A stretch of 64,000 nucleotides of DNA from Fragilaria radians (GCA_900642245.1 CAAAJI010000001.1:424603-488602), one strand, 5' to 3'. Positions 20,671-32,806 are shown, numbered from the stretch's first letter. A program made the numbers and translations. Notes: generated by a model not told the origin, from the sequence alone.

Positions 20671-21409
20671 ATGAATGCTTCTCGAAATATCTTCCGGGCG
20701 TGGACAACCCTGAATCGTCCAAGAAATTTCGTATCTTCCAAGAGAACATCACCCTATGCTATATTAGGCCTTAACACAAACGCGTCATTGGATGAAGTGA
20801 AACAATCCTTTCGTAAGGTAGAAGCACTCTTATTCTTGTTATATATAAGTGTTCCACATCTTTCATTAAAATGACTTACATTGTCGTATTTTCTGTTTGG
20901 AACTATGAAAGTTAGCCAAGGAACATCATCCAGACTTGAATCCGGGGCTTCGGGATTATTCTCAAATGAATACTATCCTTTCAGCATATGAGGCTATCTT
21001 ATCTTCGAAGGATGAGTTATCAGTCGACAACAGAGTCTCCATGGCATGCGAAGTCATGACACTCTCCCAACTTCAACGTACTCATAATGTTTTTGCAGTT
21101 GAAATATGTTATCATGATATCCCTTCAACATCCCCATCATATAATACTTGTACTGAAATGTCTCAATTAATACACTATAAATGTGTTGTCCATCCAGACG
21201 ATTCCATATCCGATGTAAAAAGGCATCTCGAAAGTCTATACTCTCTTGAATGGGGACTAGATTCTCGTCGATTGGATCGTTTTGGGCTTGCTGTGGGGTG
21301 GGAGCTGGTTTTAGACGGCGATCCTCTCGAAATCCTTGGGAATCACTGGTTTCTCAATACCTATCAAATTGAAAATGGACACATACTGTATGCTGTTGTA
21401 AGAATATAG
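20671..21409 (+). CDS. J-domain protein with C-terminal ubiquitin-like fold, probably mitochondrial
   Basis: Exons 20671-20817 and 20912-21409, with a 94-bp intron (GTAGAA...GAAAG) in phase 0; 214 residues. Splicing rebuilds the J domain: SPYAILGLNTNASLDEVKQSF, then RK|LAKEHHPDLNPG with the HPD motif (residues about 28-85), and helix IV-like MNTILSAYEAIL. The N-terminus (MNASRNIFRAWTTLNRPRNF) is basic and amphipathic, as in mitochondrial presequences. The last 85 residues look like a beta-grasp: CVVHPDDSISDVKRHLESLY, then GWELVLDGDPLEILG and YQIENGHILYAVVRI, the spacing of ubiquitin-like domains. J proteins stimulate Hsp70 ATPase. The UBL call is pattern-based and needs a structure check. Confidence 0.82.
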
Positions 21410-21556
21410 ACCATCGTGACTTTTTGTCACTGAAAAATTGTATTGAGATCCTTGCTTTCATTAAGTCTAGAGCGACTAAAATAAATAAAGTGAGACAATT
21501 ACTGGCTATGTAGTATTCCTTGAAATAAGGCAACAAATTCAACTTTGATTCTTGAT

Positions 21557-23745
21557 TCAACGATCATCACCATACTTTGAGAATTGGAGTATAATTGACA
21601 GGATCACATAGACAGTATATAAAGCAATCATCACGTAGCCAAAACGTTTAGGAATTTGTCCTGGATTAAAGCAACTTCCGACAGTTGCAAGCATTAATGT
21701 ATTAATGATGATAAACAAGAACCCAATAGCAATGGAAGGCGAAAGAGTTACGTTCATCTCATGGTTACCAGTTTCAACCGCAAGGGATGAGAATCCGACG
21801 CTCATACCTATAAGAATGTTGAAAACAGGGCCAGCAAAGCAAGCAGTCTGTAACGGTGCATCAATTAATCAATGGTTGGAAAGACTCATTCAAAGGCACT
21901 GACCTGTTTACGTACCATTGCCATATTACCAAGGCCTTTGCGGGCCATGGCCATGTTTGCCGATAAATCAGCCATAGAATTTCCCCAAGCTAAGATTGTA
22001 AGCCCCAAAATTGGTCCTGGTATACGGCATACAATCCCTAAAAGCTCTAACAGGGCCACTAAATGGTCGGCTATCCAATCGATCCAGGTTGCTGCAATCG
22101 CGAATCCATACAACGCAATCGGTGTTGCCACAAGAAGGTTCATAACACCATCGCCACTGGGTGCGTATCGCAAGACAAGAGCACCCAAGATGGCACAGAC
22201 TAATAAGTGTACATAGAAAATAGGAGGGTTCAAGAATGCATTCAACTCATGCTGAGACCAGAGGTAAAACGCAAACCATACAGGAGACAAAACAAGCGAT
22301 GTAGCGACCATGGAGCGTGAATAGTATCCTTCACAAGGAATCGACACTGACATTCTTCGGAGGATTGTGAACGGGAACTCGCAAAGCAACAAGAACTTTT
22401 CCCATTTTGGAAGATCATCATCGTTAATCAAGTCTCTCCAGGAATCATAGAGCTCCATCTCTAATTCATAAAGACCATCTTTCCAAGCACCTCTCCAGTT
22501 ATAAGCAGATATCCCTCCTGGTTCAACACAAATTCGGTCGATACCATCCTCAAGGATAGCATAGTTTCCAAGTGATAATTCATTCCCTTCAGGACGGTGT
22601 CGTGGATCGCCCGTAAGTACCCCATTGGCGCCATGCAAGACAAAAGGGCGTTCACTAATAATATCTTCACTCTCAATACCCCATCCTTGTTGCTGTTCAG
22701 GGGTACCTGCTGTCGTTGTATCATAATTCGAAAGTGCTGTCATCATTCGAGAAAAAAGATTCCGCTTGCTTTTAATAGTTGGTTCATTCTGTTGTTGATC
22801 TGCCAAATCATTGAACGCATCGCCTGCAACTTCATTTGCCTGTGTTGCTGCCTCCTGCTGTCGCTGCAACTCAGAAGCAATTGCCTTTTGCTCTAACCGG
22901 GGTATGACAACTGCTCTGTGGTAGATATCGGCGACCAGAACAATTGTAACGAAAACGAGGTACATGGTTGTAAAAGACGTGATAGAAGCTGGTCCAACAA
23001 CTCCTGAGTGCAAAGTGGCGAGAACAATAACAGCCGTCATCATGAGTGCAGTGACATCGCGAACTAGGGCACCTCTACAAGGAACGCCATCCGAAATCAA
23101 AACAATCATTCCTGCTACAACTGTTCCGATAAACATGGCCGCTCCAGTAAGTGCTCCAAGAGACATGAGATATCCATTGTGAATATCTCCGATCATGGCA
23201 TTCCTTGTTGCGCTAACATCGGCAGCTCCATTTCCTAGTGCAAGAAGAGATACTCCAGCGAAACGTGGTGGTAATCCAAGCTTGACAGAGAACATTTCGA
23301 GGGGAGGTGAAAAATAATCTTCTGCCGTACTTCCCAGCATTCGAAAGAGCATAACCATCCAGAGTATCAAGAATGGACTAAGAATTCCAAACCAAAATTT
23401 ATAGGACAGATATTTGCTGCAAAACAATCTTGATAAGAATATGCCTTCTCCTTGATTACAAGATTTAGCATACCGACATTGATCTTCGCCAGAATTTGGA
23501 GCATAGTCGAAGAGATGAATACAGGAATAAGTTGAATAATCTGTATTGTTGCTTTCGGCCAAGTTACGATCAATAGAATGAATGGAATCCGACGAAGGAG
23601 AAAAAACTGAAGCCACAAGCAAAGACATCAGAAAAAATGCTGCTAATCCGTGCGCCAGATGATTTTGGCTCTGTACACGCTTCCTTCTCATTTCCGGATC
23701 TGAGGAGGGCAGGGATGATCGATTCATGGCCAGAGAGGACGTCAT
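21557..23745 (-). CDS. Cation/calcium exchanger, CCX/NCLX (SLC24A6-like)
   Basis: Exons 23745-21904 and 21847-21557, with a 56-bp intron (21848-21903; GTCAGT...TTACAG) in phase 0; 710 residues from ATG 23745. Polytopic membrane antiporter of the CaCA superfamily. The first alpha repeat carries PPRFAGVSLLALGNGAADVS; the second carries LTILAWGNSMADLSANMAM and, across the splice, MVRKQ|TACFAGPVFNILIG. Two bundles of membrane helices flank a hydrophilic loop of about 200 residues (Gln-rich, then acidic). The Cys-containing segment before the first bundle (DQCRYAKSCNQGEG) resembles the CCX/NCLX ectodomain. The family exchanges calcium for sodium, potassium or protons; the coupling ion and membrane cannot be told from sequence. 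One position in the alpha-1 motif differs from the common GNGAPD (Ala for Pro). Confidence 0.92.
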
Positions 23746-24965
23746 GTTTCGAAGGAAAACGAATAAATTCAATAATGGTTGACTATCCTGAAAGCTTGCT
23801 CTGTGTATACTGCCAGAAATTTATCCGTCGTGATAAAATCGCAACACTATAGACGACCGTTGGGAAGAAAAAGAACACAAAACTTGGACAAAGGAAAAAC
23901 CTGAATTATAACAACTTCCAAAATACATCTATTGCTTTCATTTGCAAATGTACAATTGTTTCTATTCTTTGTCATGACAGTGCTGACTCTGAAAGGACTG
24001 GAACCTTAACCCCTTCATTTCAAATTGCAGAGCCTCACAATAGTTGTCCACTGGACTCAAAATTTTTACTTATCTTTAAATTTGGTCATCATAAAACTTC
24101 CCGCACATTTTCTTTGACAATGAATTTGATAAAGAAGACTGCTTTTGAATGCAATTGAACCAACATATATCAAGATTCTTTGTGGCCAAAATAATTGAAT
24201 TTTCACGCTATGTCGAATAGAGTAAATTCCTCTTCAAATTGAATGGTAATCAAAAGTACGCAATGCACATATCTCTTGAATTTAAATTACCAGACAGATT
24301 TTACTTTGGCATTATCTTGTCTGAGCAGTCAGCGAAGCTTACTGCAAATAGCAATACGGCTGCTCTCCTAATCATTTATTGACTTTGTGTCCTCACACCT
24401 TTCATCTTCAACTATCAGATGTGATCCTTCATCTTTTCTTGTCCTATTTTACCTCATGGACATGGAGCAAAAGTTGTTTCCTTTCTGAATTTAATAACAT
24501 GCTGAAACATCTATGCACAAAAGGTCAGATATAACATGTTTTTCTCGTTAACTTTCATGACTAACGAAGAAAAACTAGTATTTGATGACCTGATCATTCT
24601 TAGATTCAACATCAATTTGTGATGCATTGTAATTATGTATATAGGTCATTAGATTTATTTCAGAGATAGTCCATAACTTAAAGTTTGATATGAATTGCCA
24701 AGAAAAATATGTCGAGCACGAAATCCTGCTTAAAGTTATCCCTTGAGATTTAACTCGTTTTAGATTTTTCGCTCCCGTGTAGCGTTATCCTCTCTTGTTA
24801 GGTTTGAAAATTCACGCGTAAGCGGTCAGGAAACTGATTTCACTTAAGAATCAGTTTGCGTATTGTAACTGATTCAAACTCGGAGTTAGTCGTGACAAAA
24901 AAATGGCTTGGCTAACAAGATTACAACTTTTAGTTTGATAATTCAATTGCTTACGATTTCAAACG
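23746..24965. other. Intergenic between divergent genes, nothing recognised
   Basis: About 1.2 kb shared upstream region of the minus-strand exchanger and the plus-strand secreted-protein gene. AT-rich and without coding signal. It must carry both promoters. Confidence 0.4.
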
Positions 24966-26141
24966 ATGAAAATATTGCTACTAATTTTTATTCTTGCTTC
25001 ACTGCTCGCTACATCAATAGCACACCAATATAGTGAAGACAGGGGGAAGAAAGGAGGAAAGAAACACGGTAAAGGCGGATTGGGTAAGAAAGGCGGAAAA
25101 AAGTGTGGAGAGAAAGGTGGCAAAAAAGTTGGAAAGAAAGCAGGCAAGAAAGGGGGCAAAAAAGGAGGCAAAAAAGGCTGCATCTCTGATCCCAAAAGCA
25201 AATCCTCAAGGCGTTTCAGGAAAGGGCATGGTAGCGAAGATAGTGAAGACATATGCTTCAACAAATTTAAGAGTGATTTCGTGATCGCTTATGATGGACC
25301 AAAATCTTTCTTCAACGAAGGCAACAAGGACGCGATAACTTTCTTGCAAAACGCAATACGAGACACGTATAATGAAGAAATCAAGCCGTCGACAGGCTTA
25401 GAGATCACTAATGTTCTTCTTCGAAGTCAAACCCTTGCTCGACCTGAATCAAGTGATGATTGTGGTTGTTCTTCTTCCTCTAGCTCATCCTCTAGTGATG
25501 AATCCAAAGATAGCGATGAGTCAAGTGAGGGAGAATCTGATGATGAATCAAATGGCGATGATGACAACGCTAGTGAAGTTGATGATGATTCCTCTACGGA
25601 TGATGATTACACATATGACGATGATGATTCTTCTGCGGATGATGATTACACAAACGACGATGATGATCCTTCTGCGGATGATGATTACACAAATGACGAT
25701 GATGATTCCTCTACGGATGATGATTACACAAAAGGCGATGATGATTCATCCTTAGATAATGATAACTCAAGTGGCGATGATGACGACGACGATGATGATG
25801 ATGACGACCATAGAACTGAAAGTATCAATATCCAATCGAATGATGAGAAGATGAGACGCAAATTACAATTGGGGAAAACTTACAGTTTAGTCAACTTATA
25901 CACAGCCACGGGACGTTGTCGCAGCTGTAGTAAAAACACTAAATTACTCAAGAACGATGCTGTGAAACGGCGACTTTACGGGAAGCATCGTGAGCTTCAG
26001 AGCAGCCAAAGAGTTGCAATTGATGAATTCAATAAGCGCCTTGCAGTCATACTACGAACGTCAAGGTTCAGCACTTTCAAAGACGTTAAAAGAGTATTTA
26101 TAGCGAATCAAGAGTCCGACTTGGCAGCAACAGCGCAGTGA
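24966..26141 (+). CDS. Secreted Lys/Gly-rich and Asp/Ser-rich low-complexity protein
   Basis: Single exon, 391 residues. A clear signal peptide (MKILLLIFILASLLATSIA) precedes a GKKGGKK-type cationic tract (about 25-75). A short globular part follows (about 95-160: DFVIAYDGPKSFFNEGN, AITFLQNAIRD), then a Ser run and an extreme acidic region (about 169-282) with five 13-residue repeats of the DDDDSSADDDYTN type. The C-terminal 100 residues are ordered-looking and carry GRCRSCSK. I do not recognise a family. Split polycationic and polyanionic tracts behind a signal peptide recall diatom biosilica or cell-wall matrix proteins (silaffin or cingulin style), but no silaffin-specific motif is present; the role is inference. 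Secretion is well supported. Confidence 0.85.
   Translation: MKILLLIFILASLLATSIAHQYSEDRGKKGGKKHGKGGLGKKGGKKCGEKGGKKVGKKAGKKGGKKGGKKGCISDPKSKSSRRFRKGHGSEDSEDICFNKFKSDFVIAYDGPKSFFNEGNKDAITFLQNAIRDTYNEEIKPSTGLEITNVLLRSQTLARPESSDDCGCSSSSSSSSSDESKDSDESSEGESDDESNGDDDNASEVDDDSSTDDDYTYDDDDSSADDDYTNDDDDPSADDDYTNDDDDSSTDDDYTKGDDDSSLDNDNSSGDDDDDDDDDDDHRTESINIQSNDEKMRRKLQLGKTYSLVNLYTATGRCRSCSKNTKLLKNDAVKRRLYGKHRELQSSQRVAIDEFNKRLAVILRTSRFSTFKDVKRVFIANQESDLAATAQ
25581..25775 (+). repeat. 5 x 39-bp coding minisatellite
   Basis: Five consecutive 39-bp units encode the Asp/Ser/Tyr repeat of the secreted protein. The first four are nearly identical (GATGATGATTC..TCT.CGGATGATGATTACACA); the fifth is degenerate. 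A simple GAT/GAC run follows to about 25808. Confidence 0.92.
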
Positions 26142-27956
26142 TGATTTACCTCTCCCGTACACAAGTGTCCAGTTGGTAGGAATGATCGTTCTCTTTATTT
26201 GACTTACGTCATATTAATAGTTACTGAATCAAGTTTTACTATAAAGTGACTTGTGTAAGATTATATAAAGTTAGACTAGAGAATTAAGATAGAACTTTCA
26301 TCAACAGCTTGACATATTGCACTGGGTCCACTTAGCAAACGCCCAGAAATTGGAATACATTATGCATGCAATCTGACGTTGGTTACAGGAATTGAACATC
26401 ATTTTCAAATCAGGATCCCATGAGGAATCTAGCATGCACTTTCATTTATTTTGGAAAAAAATCCGATCATTCCACCATACCCTTTAACTAATCGTTTAGG
26501 TTTCTTTTCATCTTATGCATAATAATTTTGCTCCACTAAAAATAAAAGGTTTAGCAAACTTGTCATTTCCTCTATAAGGAGCAAACATCTATGGTCCATT
26601 AGCAATTCCATCTGTTTGCTGTTTCATCTGAACATCAGTCGATGCAGTTAGTTTTAACATGAGGTGCTGAATATTTATGTTCCAGCAGCCAAGTTTGTCA
26701 ATCAACCAGGAAACCCGAAACAATGTGCAATGCTTCTTAAATAAACAGTATCCAATCCTGCATGGAAATGGTGAGTCTCTTTACCAAAAAGAAATATCCA
26801 AAACTCACTCTCTGCTTCCATTCACTACAATTGACCCAACTACAAGCCGGTGTAAACTCAAAGCCAAAGAATGATACGTTACAAAAAGCCGTCCAGGCAT
26901 TTTTTAACAATAAGCAAAATCACAGAAAATCAAGCAAATATATAAAAATGATGATATAAAGTCAAATCAATGGTACCTGAAATTCTGACTTGATCAAATG
27001 AGTCGAAAACATGTTTAACTACTTACAAAAAAGGTTGGAAAATAAGCGTACCTCAAAACGCTTAAAAGACGACATGAAGTGTTTTCGAATTCATACGTTT
27101 TTTGTTGAAGCCAATCGATGGCAAGAAACAAAAGCAATTGTTCACTTATGCTGATTGAAGAATTACTTCCCTTCAATACGAAAACTTTTATCAAGGGAAC
27201 TTGCAAAAGAAGTCTCCGCTTGCAATTACATCAGGAGGAATTTCAAAGGGATTATTTCAAGATCCACATTAATGCAAGACTGTAAATTTTATTTTCCCAA
27301 TGCAAAAGAGTTGATGTGGTAATGAAATAACATCGCAATAGAGAAATAAAGGTAATGGGATTTGCAGTTCTGAATCTGAACTAGTTTGTGACATAAATGT
27401 CTTTTTATGTCACCTTACTTTTGCACCGTGATGATGACACATCAGCATCACTAATAATGATTTCTTCTTTAAAAACAACATTCATCGCACAACTCCCATT
27501 CCCAAGTATCTGGGCTTCTGGATGCTATTTCAAGACCATACTTATCTGCATGTCCTTATTGAATTGCGTTTCAAAAGATGGAGTGGCTAGCAATGTCCTG
27601 TATTTTGCATACAAAGAATGAGTTGGGTCTTGGCTCACGAGGAAGAATTAGTAGAAGCCTTCCTGTTAAGGAGATATACTTTTTGGTTTCATTGTACCAT
27701 CTATGCAATTCGAAGATCAAAGAAATATTTTTCATTATTGAACTTGCGATTGGACAGAAAAGGCAAGACAACTTCCTTTATGCATGTTTAAAAAAAAGGT
27801 AAACAAGAGTGAATTCTTAATTACTGTTTGGCATTTTAATACCTTAGTCATCAAAAGACATTACTTATTTCAAGGTTTTAGTTCTATGCATCTGGGTGTG
27901 AATCGGATGTGTACAATATCCACATTTCAAAAACCTCTAAGGGTTGATTGGTAAAA
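26142..27956. other. Intergenic, nothing recognised
   Basis: About 1.8 kb between two convergent genes. Short frames near 26677-26959, 27015-27206 and 27397-27802 overlap on both strands, lack domain-like composition and show no splice-joined extension that I could find. Confidence 0.4.
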
Positions 27957-29423
27957 TTAGAAAGACCAGATTTGCTCTGGTGATAAGGCCAATGAAAAGA
28001 CCTCATCTTCAGTTTCACCACCAACATAAGATTTCAATCTATGGTTCCATTGAGGATGCCTCAGTTTGTTTAAGGCTCTTGCTTCAGAAATTCGAACTCG
28101 ATCTCTAGATATTCCCAACTTCTTCGCTATCTCATCAACAGACTTAGAGTCACCGTCAACTAAGCCAAATCGCGCCAAAAGAACTTCTTTCTCTATCCGC
28201 GGCAGCTCATCAACAACTGACATCATCGTCTCCCGTAAAGACCTAGACTCTGCATCTTCATCAGGAGTAGGGGCATCGGATGAAATGTACTCACCTAGAG
28301 TTATTGATTTCTCCTCTTGCTTTCTACTATTGCCACGCACAGGATTTTCTAGTGAAAGTACTGAACGAGATGAGGAACAGTAATGATGAAGTTTCTGCGC
28401 ACTGATTCCGAGGTGTTTAGCAAGCTCCTTTGTAGAAGGAGGTCTACCGAATTCTTTCTCCATATCTCTTCTGGCTCTTTGAATTTTACGAATCATAGTA
28501 TGAACTGGGAAACAAACGCAAACAGCAAGATGAGTTAAATGATTTTGAGATACCAAAGAAGTGCCCTGGCTATGCTTACCATGAGCTGGAAGACGAATTG
28601 TACGAGAGTAATCTGAAATCGCTCGAAGCATTCTCTGTCTAACCCACCAAGTTGCATATGTACTAAAACGAAACCCTCGCTCTGGTTCAAATCTTTCTGC
28701 AGCTTCCATTAATCCAAGATTTCCCTCCTGGACTAAATCATGAAATGATAAAATGGTACCTACACCACCGTGCGCTTGGGTTGCCTTAGTCACGCTATTT
28801 AAGTACCATTTTGCATTCGAACCTACTAAACCTCCATTTGCAGCAACCATTTGGCTTCTTGCATTTTTGCCTTCAACAATGACACGTCGTAGTTCTGATA
28901 TTGACAAACCACATGCCTTAGCCCATTGCCCTTCCGTTGGTTGCCATGAGTTTGGTTGCCAAATTTTTAACTGAGAGTTATGTGTAGAAATAATCTCATC
29001 TCGGATTCTGACAACTGTTCGCAACATGCGGATTTGATTTGCAAATTCGCGCTCTTCTTGCTTTGAGAGTAAAGAAGATTTTTTTTCGTTGGCACTTGTA
29101 AAAGGCGTCGCAGCGTCAACCACCCGATCATTTGAATTTCGTTTGGGCCGTTGAGATTGTCTTTTTTGTGATGCTGGGGAAGAGCTTTTACTAAATGATA
29201 TTGTAGCAAACTTCCCAATTTCTAGAACTGCTTCATCGCGCTTTCCAATTTTTACTCTTGGAGCAACGACATCTAAAGGTGCCATAGATTCCTTATAACC
29301 AATATCATGACCTCGAGAGTAACCAGAATTGCGTAGGAGCTGACTCTTTAATGCCGATACATTACTGCCCTGAATTAAGCCTACAGTGATGGAAAGGATG
29401 AGTGTGAGGGGCTTGTGTGGCAT
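27957..29423 (-). CDS. Plastid RNA polymerase sigma-70 factor
   Basis: Exons 29423-28580 and 28504-27957, with a 75-bp intron (GTAAGC...TCCCAG) whose length is a multiple of three and keeps the frame open; removing it restores TIRLPAH|VHTMIRKI. Spliced product 463 residues. Sigma region 2: FHDLVQEGNLGLMEAAERF and STYATWWVRQRMLRA. Region 3: FGRPPSTKELAKHLGIS. Region 4: LPRIEKEVLLARFGLVDG and VDEIAKKLGISRDRVRISEA. It directs the bacterial-type plastid RNA polymerase to promoters. The N-terminus (MPHKPLTLILSITVGLIQG, then NVSALKS) fits a signal peptide plus transit peptide as used for complex plastids; a cleavage before Leu in VSA|L is tolerated in diatoms, though Phe is commoner. Location is inference; the family is certain. 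Confidence 0.95.
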   Translation of the reverse strand: MPHKPLTLILSITVGLIQGSNVSALKSQLLRNSGYSRGHDIGYKESMAPLDVVAPRVKIGKRDEAVLEIGKFATISFSKSSSPASQKRQSQRPKRNSNDRVVDAATPFTSANEKKSSLLSKQEEREFANQIRMLRTVVRIRDEIISTHNSQLKIWQPNSWQPTEGQWAKACGLSISELRRVIVEGKNARSQMVAANGGLVGSNAKWYLNSVTKATQAHGGVGTILSFHDLVQEGNLGLMEAAERFEPERGFRFSTYATWWVRQRMLRAISDYSRTIRLPAHGKHSQGTSLVSQNHLTHLAVCVCFPVHTMIRKIQRARRDMEKEFGRPPSTKELAKHLGISAQKLHHYCSSSRSVLSLENPVRGNSRKQEEKSITLGEYISSDAPTPDEDAESRSLRETMMSVVDELPRIEKEVLLARFGLVDGDSKSVDEIAKKLGISRDRVRISEARALNKLRHPQWNHRLKSYVGGETEDEVFSLALSPEQIWSF

Positions 29424-32335
29424 AGTGATATTATTGATTTCACTTTGAATGGTTGTACTGAAAATGTACCAAACAATGAAATTTCAGTGATGCGAGAGCG
29501 AGACTGTAAGTACTGGCCACGTTTGTCATGTGCCAAATAGTTCCAGTGATGTCACAAGGCAATAGGTTTTTTCGATTCGATCTAAAAAATCCAAAAAACT
29601 TTCGTCGAACGAACGTTTATCTCTGAATTGATTGACGTGTCTAAAACAAGTACGTTTGCGTTCTCTTCGGAAGTGCGTGTAATGAATTCCACAATGGAAA
29701 TGAGGTTGCATTACTAAGTACTCCCAACTTACCAATAATCACGAGTTTCAATAACTTGCTTGTCAAGAACGTGTCTAGCATTGCTGGAGAAGAAGTAATC
29801 CACAAAAGTAGTTAATTTCAACGCTGAAATCTCGTCCTGAAATTCAAACTTCAGATGAGAACTCAACTCAACTCGATTTTTGTCAAAACACCTATCCTTA
29901 CAAACCGACGCCCTGTCTCGTAAAGAGGATAGTGAACGAACTCACTTTGATTTAAATTGGAACTTGTTATTTGAACTCCGGAGTTCTCGTTTATATGACT
30001 GTATTCTAAGTTGTGTTTGTGGGATGATATTGATGTGCTCCTTGTTGATTGATTTGATGCCTTATATTGATTGGGTCATTAGTTGATCGAATCTCTCAAT
30101 TTAAGTAAATTCTCATTAACCCTATCCATAATGTAGCAAAATAAAGAACGAATTTCCATTTCCTAAATTCCTAAATTAACCACTGGATTTCTAACCACAC
30201 TCCCGATAAGTGGACAACGGTATGGTAGGGGATACCTGATAGAACCAATATCCAATGCCTACATAGAATCTACAATGGTTTTCGATGTAAATACTTTAAT
30301 TCATAAAAGCAATTCATAAAAATGGGATTTCTCCTTCTATATCTGTGGCAAAGAGTTGCCGTATAGCATGATTTAGTTCATTACATTGGTAGCGACGTGC
30401 AATGCCACCATATGAAGCAATTGACTTGAACATTTATCTTTCTAACACCATTACATTTATAGTGTTGCATTATTGTTGTCAGAACAGGGAGGAAATGCTT
30501 TCAATACTGAGGATTTAGGTTTTTTCGGCAATTAATCGGAGATAGTGAGTCTGACCTATACGAAGAAACCGACATGCTAACTTGAACATTTGCATGGCTT
30601 GGAGAGAAGTCTTTTTCCTGGCTTGACACTGAAAATAAAGCACGTGGACGTGCCCTTTATAGCTTTGAATGACTTTGTAATGCAACTACTGAATTTTTTA
30701 ATTTAATTATCCAACTGAACAAGGAGACAGACATATTTGTCCTTTTCGCAAAAAAAAGCAATTTCTCATAAGCTGCCTCTGAGTGGATGAAGAGAAGACG
30801 CTAGAAAAAAGATGTAGGTCTCTCTTAGCAAAAAATCTCGTATAGGTCTACATGTCGGAATCAATCCGAATGCTTAAGCGCGTACCATTACTGCAGTCGC
30901 GAAAACATTTCTAGCAGGGAGGATCCATAATCCGTCACAACCTCATGTGGAAGAAAAGACCAAAGACGATTATTCGTTTTGATGAATAGGAGCTGAATGT
31001 TTGGGCTATGGCCACCTCTTCATAAGAATTTGGCAAAGAGCCAGTGTCAGAACTTCCAACATGGGAAATATACGAAAACGTCGAGAACAAGGATTTTGCA
31101 TCCACATACAATACATAGGCAATATAGCTTGTTGAAGTTAGAAATGTTAATGAAAAATCAATGGTCAGATAAATGAAATCAATCAATATTAACATACAAA
31201 AGATGAAGTTGTGAGCACTTAACAATTTTTTTTGTCCAAAAAAGCAATGAGAATGCAAATCAAAAGCGAGATTCAATGGCAAATCAGTATAAGATAGAAC
31301 ATTACCTACGTCGCAACCTAACCAGCATAGAGCATTCATTCGTCGAAATTGAAATGCGATGCAATACAATGCATAGAGTAAAATATTAAAGCATAGCTAT
31401 TTAACTTGATTTGGATGACATTTATCTTACTTTATTCCTCTCCAAATAAAGTTTCAATTTTGCTGTCGAATATAGGAAAAATGAAAATTACTTCATGGGT
31501 CAATGTGTATTCTCTCAACATCAAGCGCTGTAATCTCACATTACTGTTGAAAGCAGAAATGAGTAAAGTGGCAGCCGAAAACTTCTGCTAGTAATGTCTT
31601 AGGTTAAAAAGTTGGAGAAACGGATGATGGTATCAACAACGGAAAGTCGGTCCAGTTTGAGATTTTCAATAGACTCAAGGACTGAAATAATTGGATGCAT
31701 TACAAGACTTTACATTTTTGAATCTATACATTAGTTATGCAAGGAGCTAAATTAAATGGTCTTAATTGTTGCACTATGAAGCCATGATAATTGATGTTTA
31801 ACTTCATTTCTTGATGGAGAATTAAAATAAGGTTTTTTCCGAAACCACTACAAGGATACTTAAATATTGTGATTGAAAAATAAGGCAACTTGGGCGCCTT
31901 TGAAATCTACGACTTGTTCAACCAGCTTGATCTTGGTGAACAATATCATGAGCGCATTGACATAAGATTTGGTTTTAGCCAGTTGCAAATGATGATTACG
32001 TACTGAAAGGAATTCAGAAGGGCGCTGCACCATAGGAATTTATGTTGTGGCTGGCTACTTAATTGAGACAAGTAGCAAATAAAAAATCGATGCGAAAAAT
32101 TAAGGAAAAACTTGAGATTAGTCAGGTTGTAGAGCATTCAATGAGTATTAAATTAACAAGAAGCCAGAAGAAGAATTATATCAAAATCATGGACATGGAA
32201 GCTTTTTACCTTCGAAGAAAGCGATTCAAAAATGTCTATCGAAACAAAATAGATGCTTGAAGAAAGTGATGCCCACAGGAAGAAATTTTTGCATGACCGT
32301 AAAAACGTGCAGAGGAAAAACTATTGCATAAAAAG
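29424..32335. other. Long intergenic region, no supported gene
   Basis: About 2.9 kb. The longest frame is a minus-strand 144-codon hydrophobic one at 30935-31369, with no motif I know; its middle (about 31130-31240) is so T-rich that it reads like non-coding DNA. Frames at 29526-29735, 29880-30086, 31406-31591 and 32063-32260 are equally unsupported. The right end must include the promoter of the phosphatase gene. Confidence 0.4.
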
Positions 32336-32806
32336 ATGAATGCCTACTACATCACAGAAAACATCTGGATCGGTGGAATATTTGCAGCCAGAGATCTTCC
32401 CTCAAATTTTACAGTTATTTCGCTAATATCGGATCCTAAGCTTCTAGGGATCTTGAACAAGACTTTGAGAAACGGTCAATCTCATGTGCATTGGGCACTT
32501 GCGGATAATGTCAAGGCACACTTCCTTTGCAGCGATTTGATTCGGATACTCTCAACAATGGATTCATGTAGACCAGTTTTGGTGCACTGCGCGAAGGGAT
32601 TGTCAAGGTCTGTAGCCGTCTGCGCTGCATGGCTCCTATCGCGTCGTCGCTGTAGTACATTACAAGAGGCTATGGATCTGATTCGGATCGCAAGGCCGCA
32701 AGCTAAACCTAACCTTGGGTTTATTTTAAATCTTAAATTAATTGAGAATCACAATGGCGACATTGAATCCGCTATCAAGAGTAGAACACTTCAAGATTCA
32801 GTATGA
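32336..32806 (+). CDS. Dual-specificity protein phosphatase
   Basis: Single exon, 156 residues from ATG 32336 ([14 protein letters not shown]). The signature HCAKGLSRS (HCx5R with catalytic Cys85) and the following [11 protein letters not shown] helix identify an atypical DSP of the cysteine phosphatase superfamily, which dephosphorylates Ser/Thr/Tyr or non-protein substrates. ALADNVKAH about 25 residues upstream may supply the general-acid Asp. It is catalytic-domain-only in length, with no docking or targeting domain. Its stop is only 35 bp from the stop of the convergent DnaJ gene. Confidence 0.9.
   Translation: MNAYYITENIWIGGIFAARDLPSNFTVISLISDPKLLGILNKTLRNGQSHVHWALADNVKAHFLCSDLIRILSTMDSCRPVLVHCAKGLSRSVAVCAAWLLSRRRCSTLQEAMDLIRIARPQAKPNLGFILNLKLIENHNGDIESAIKSRTLQDSV

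Noticed and set aside
24959..25284. Pro/Phe-rich (minus) and basic (plus) frames over the Lys/Gly tract
   Set aside because: Antisense or shifted readings of purine-rich repeats in the secreted-protein gene.
30935..31369. 144-residue minus-strand membrane-like protein
   Set aside because: No ATG-supported domain, T-rich composition, no motif and no splice-joined extension; most likely non-coding.
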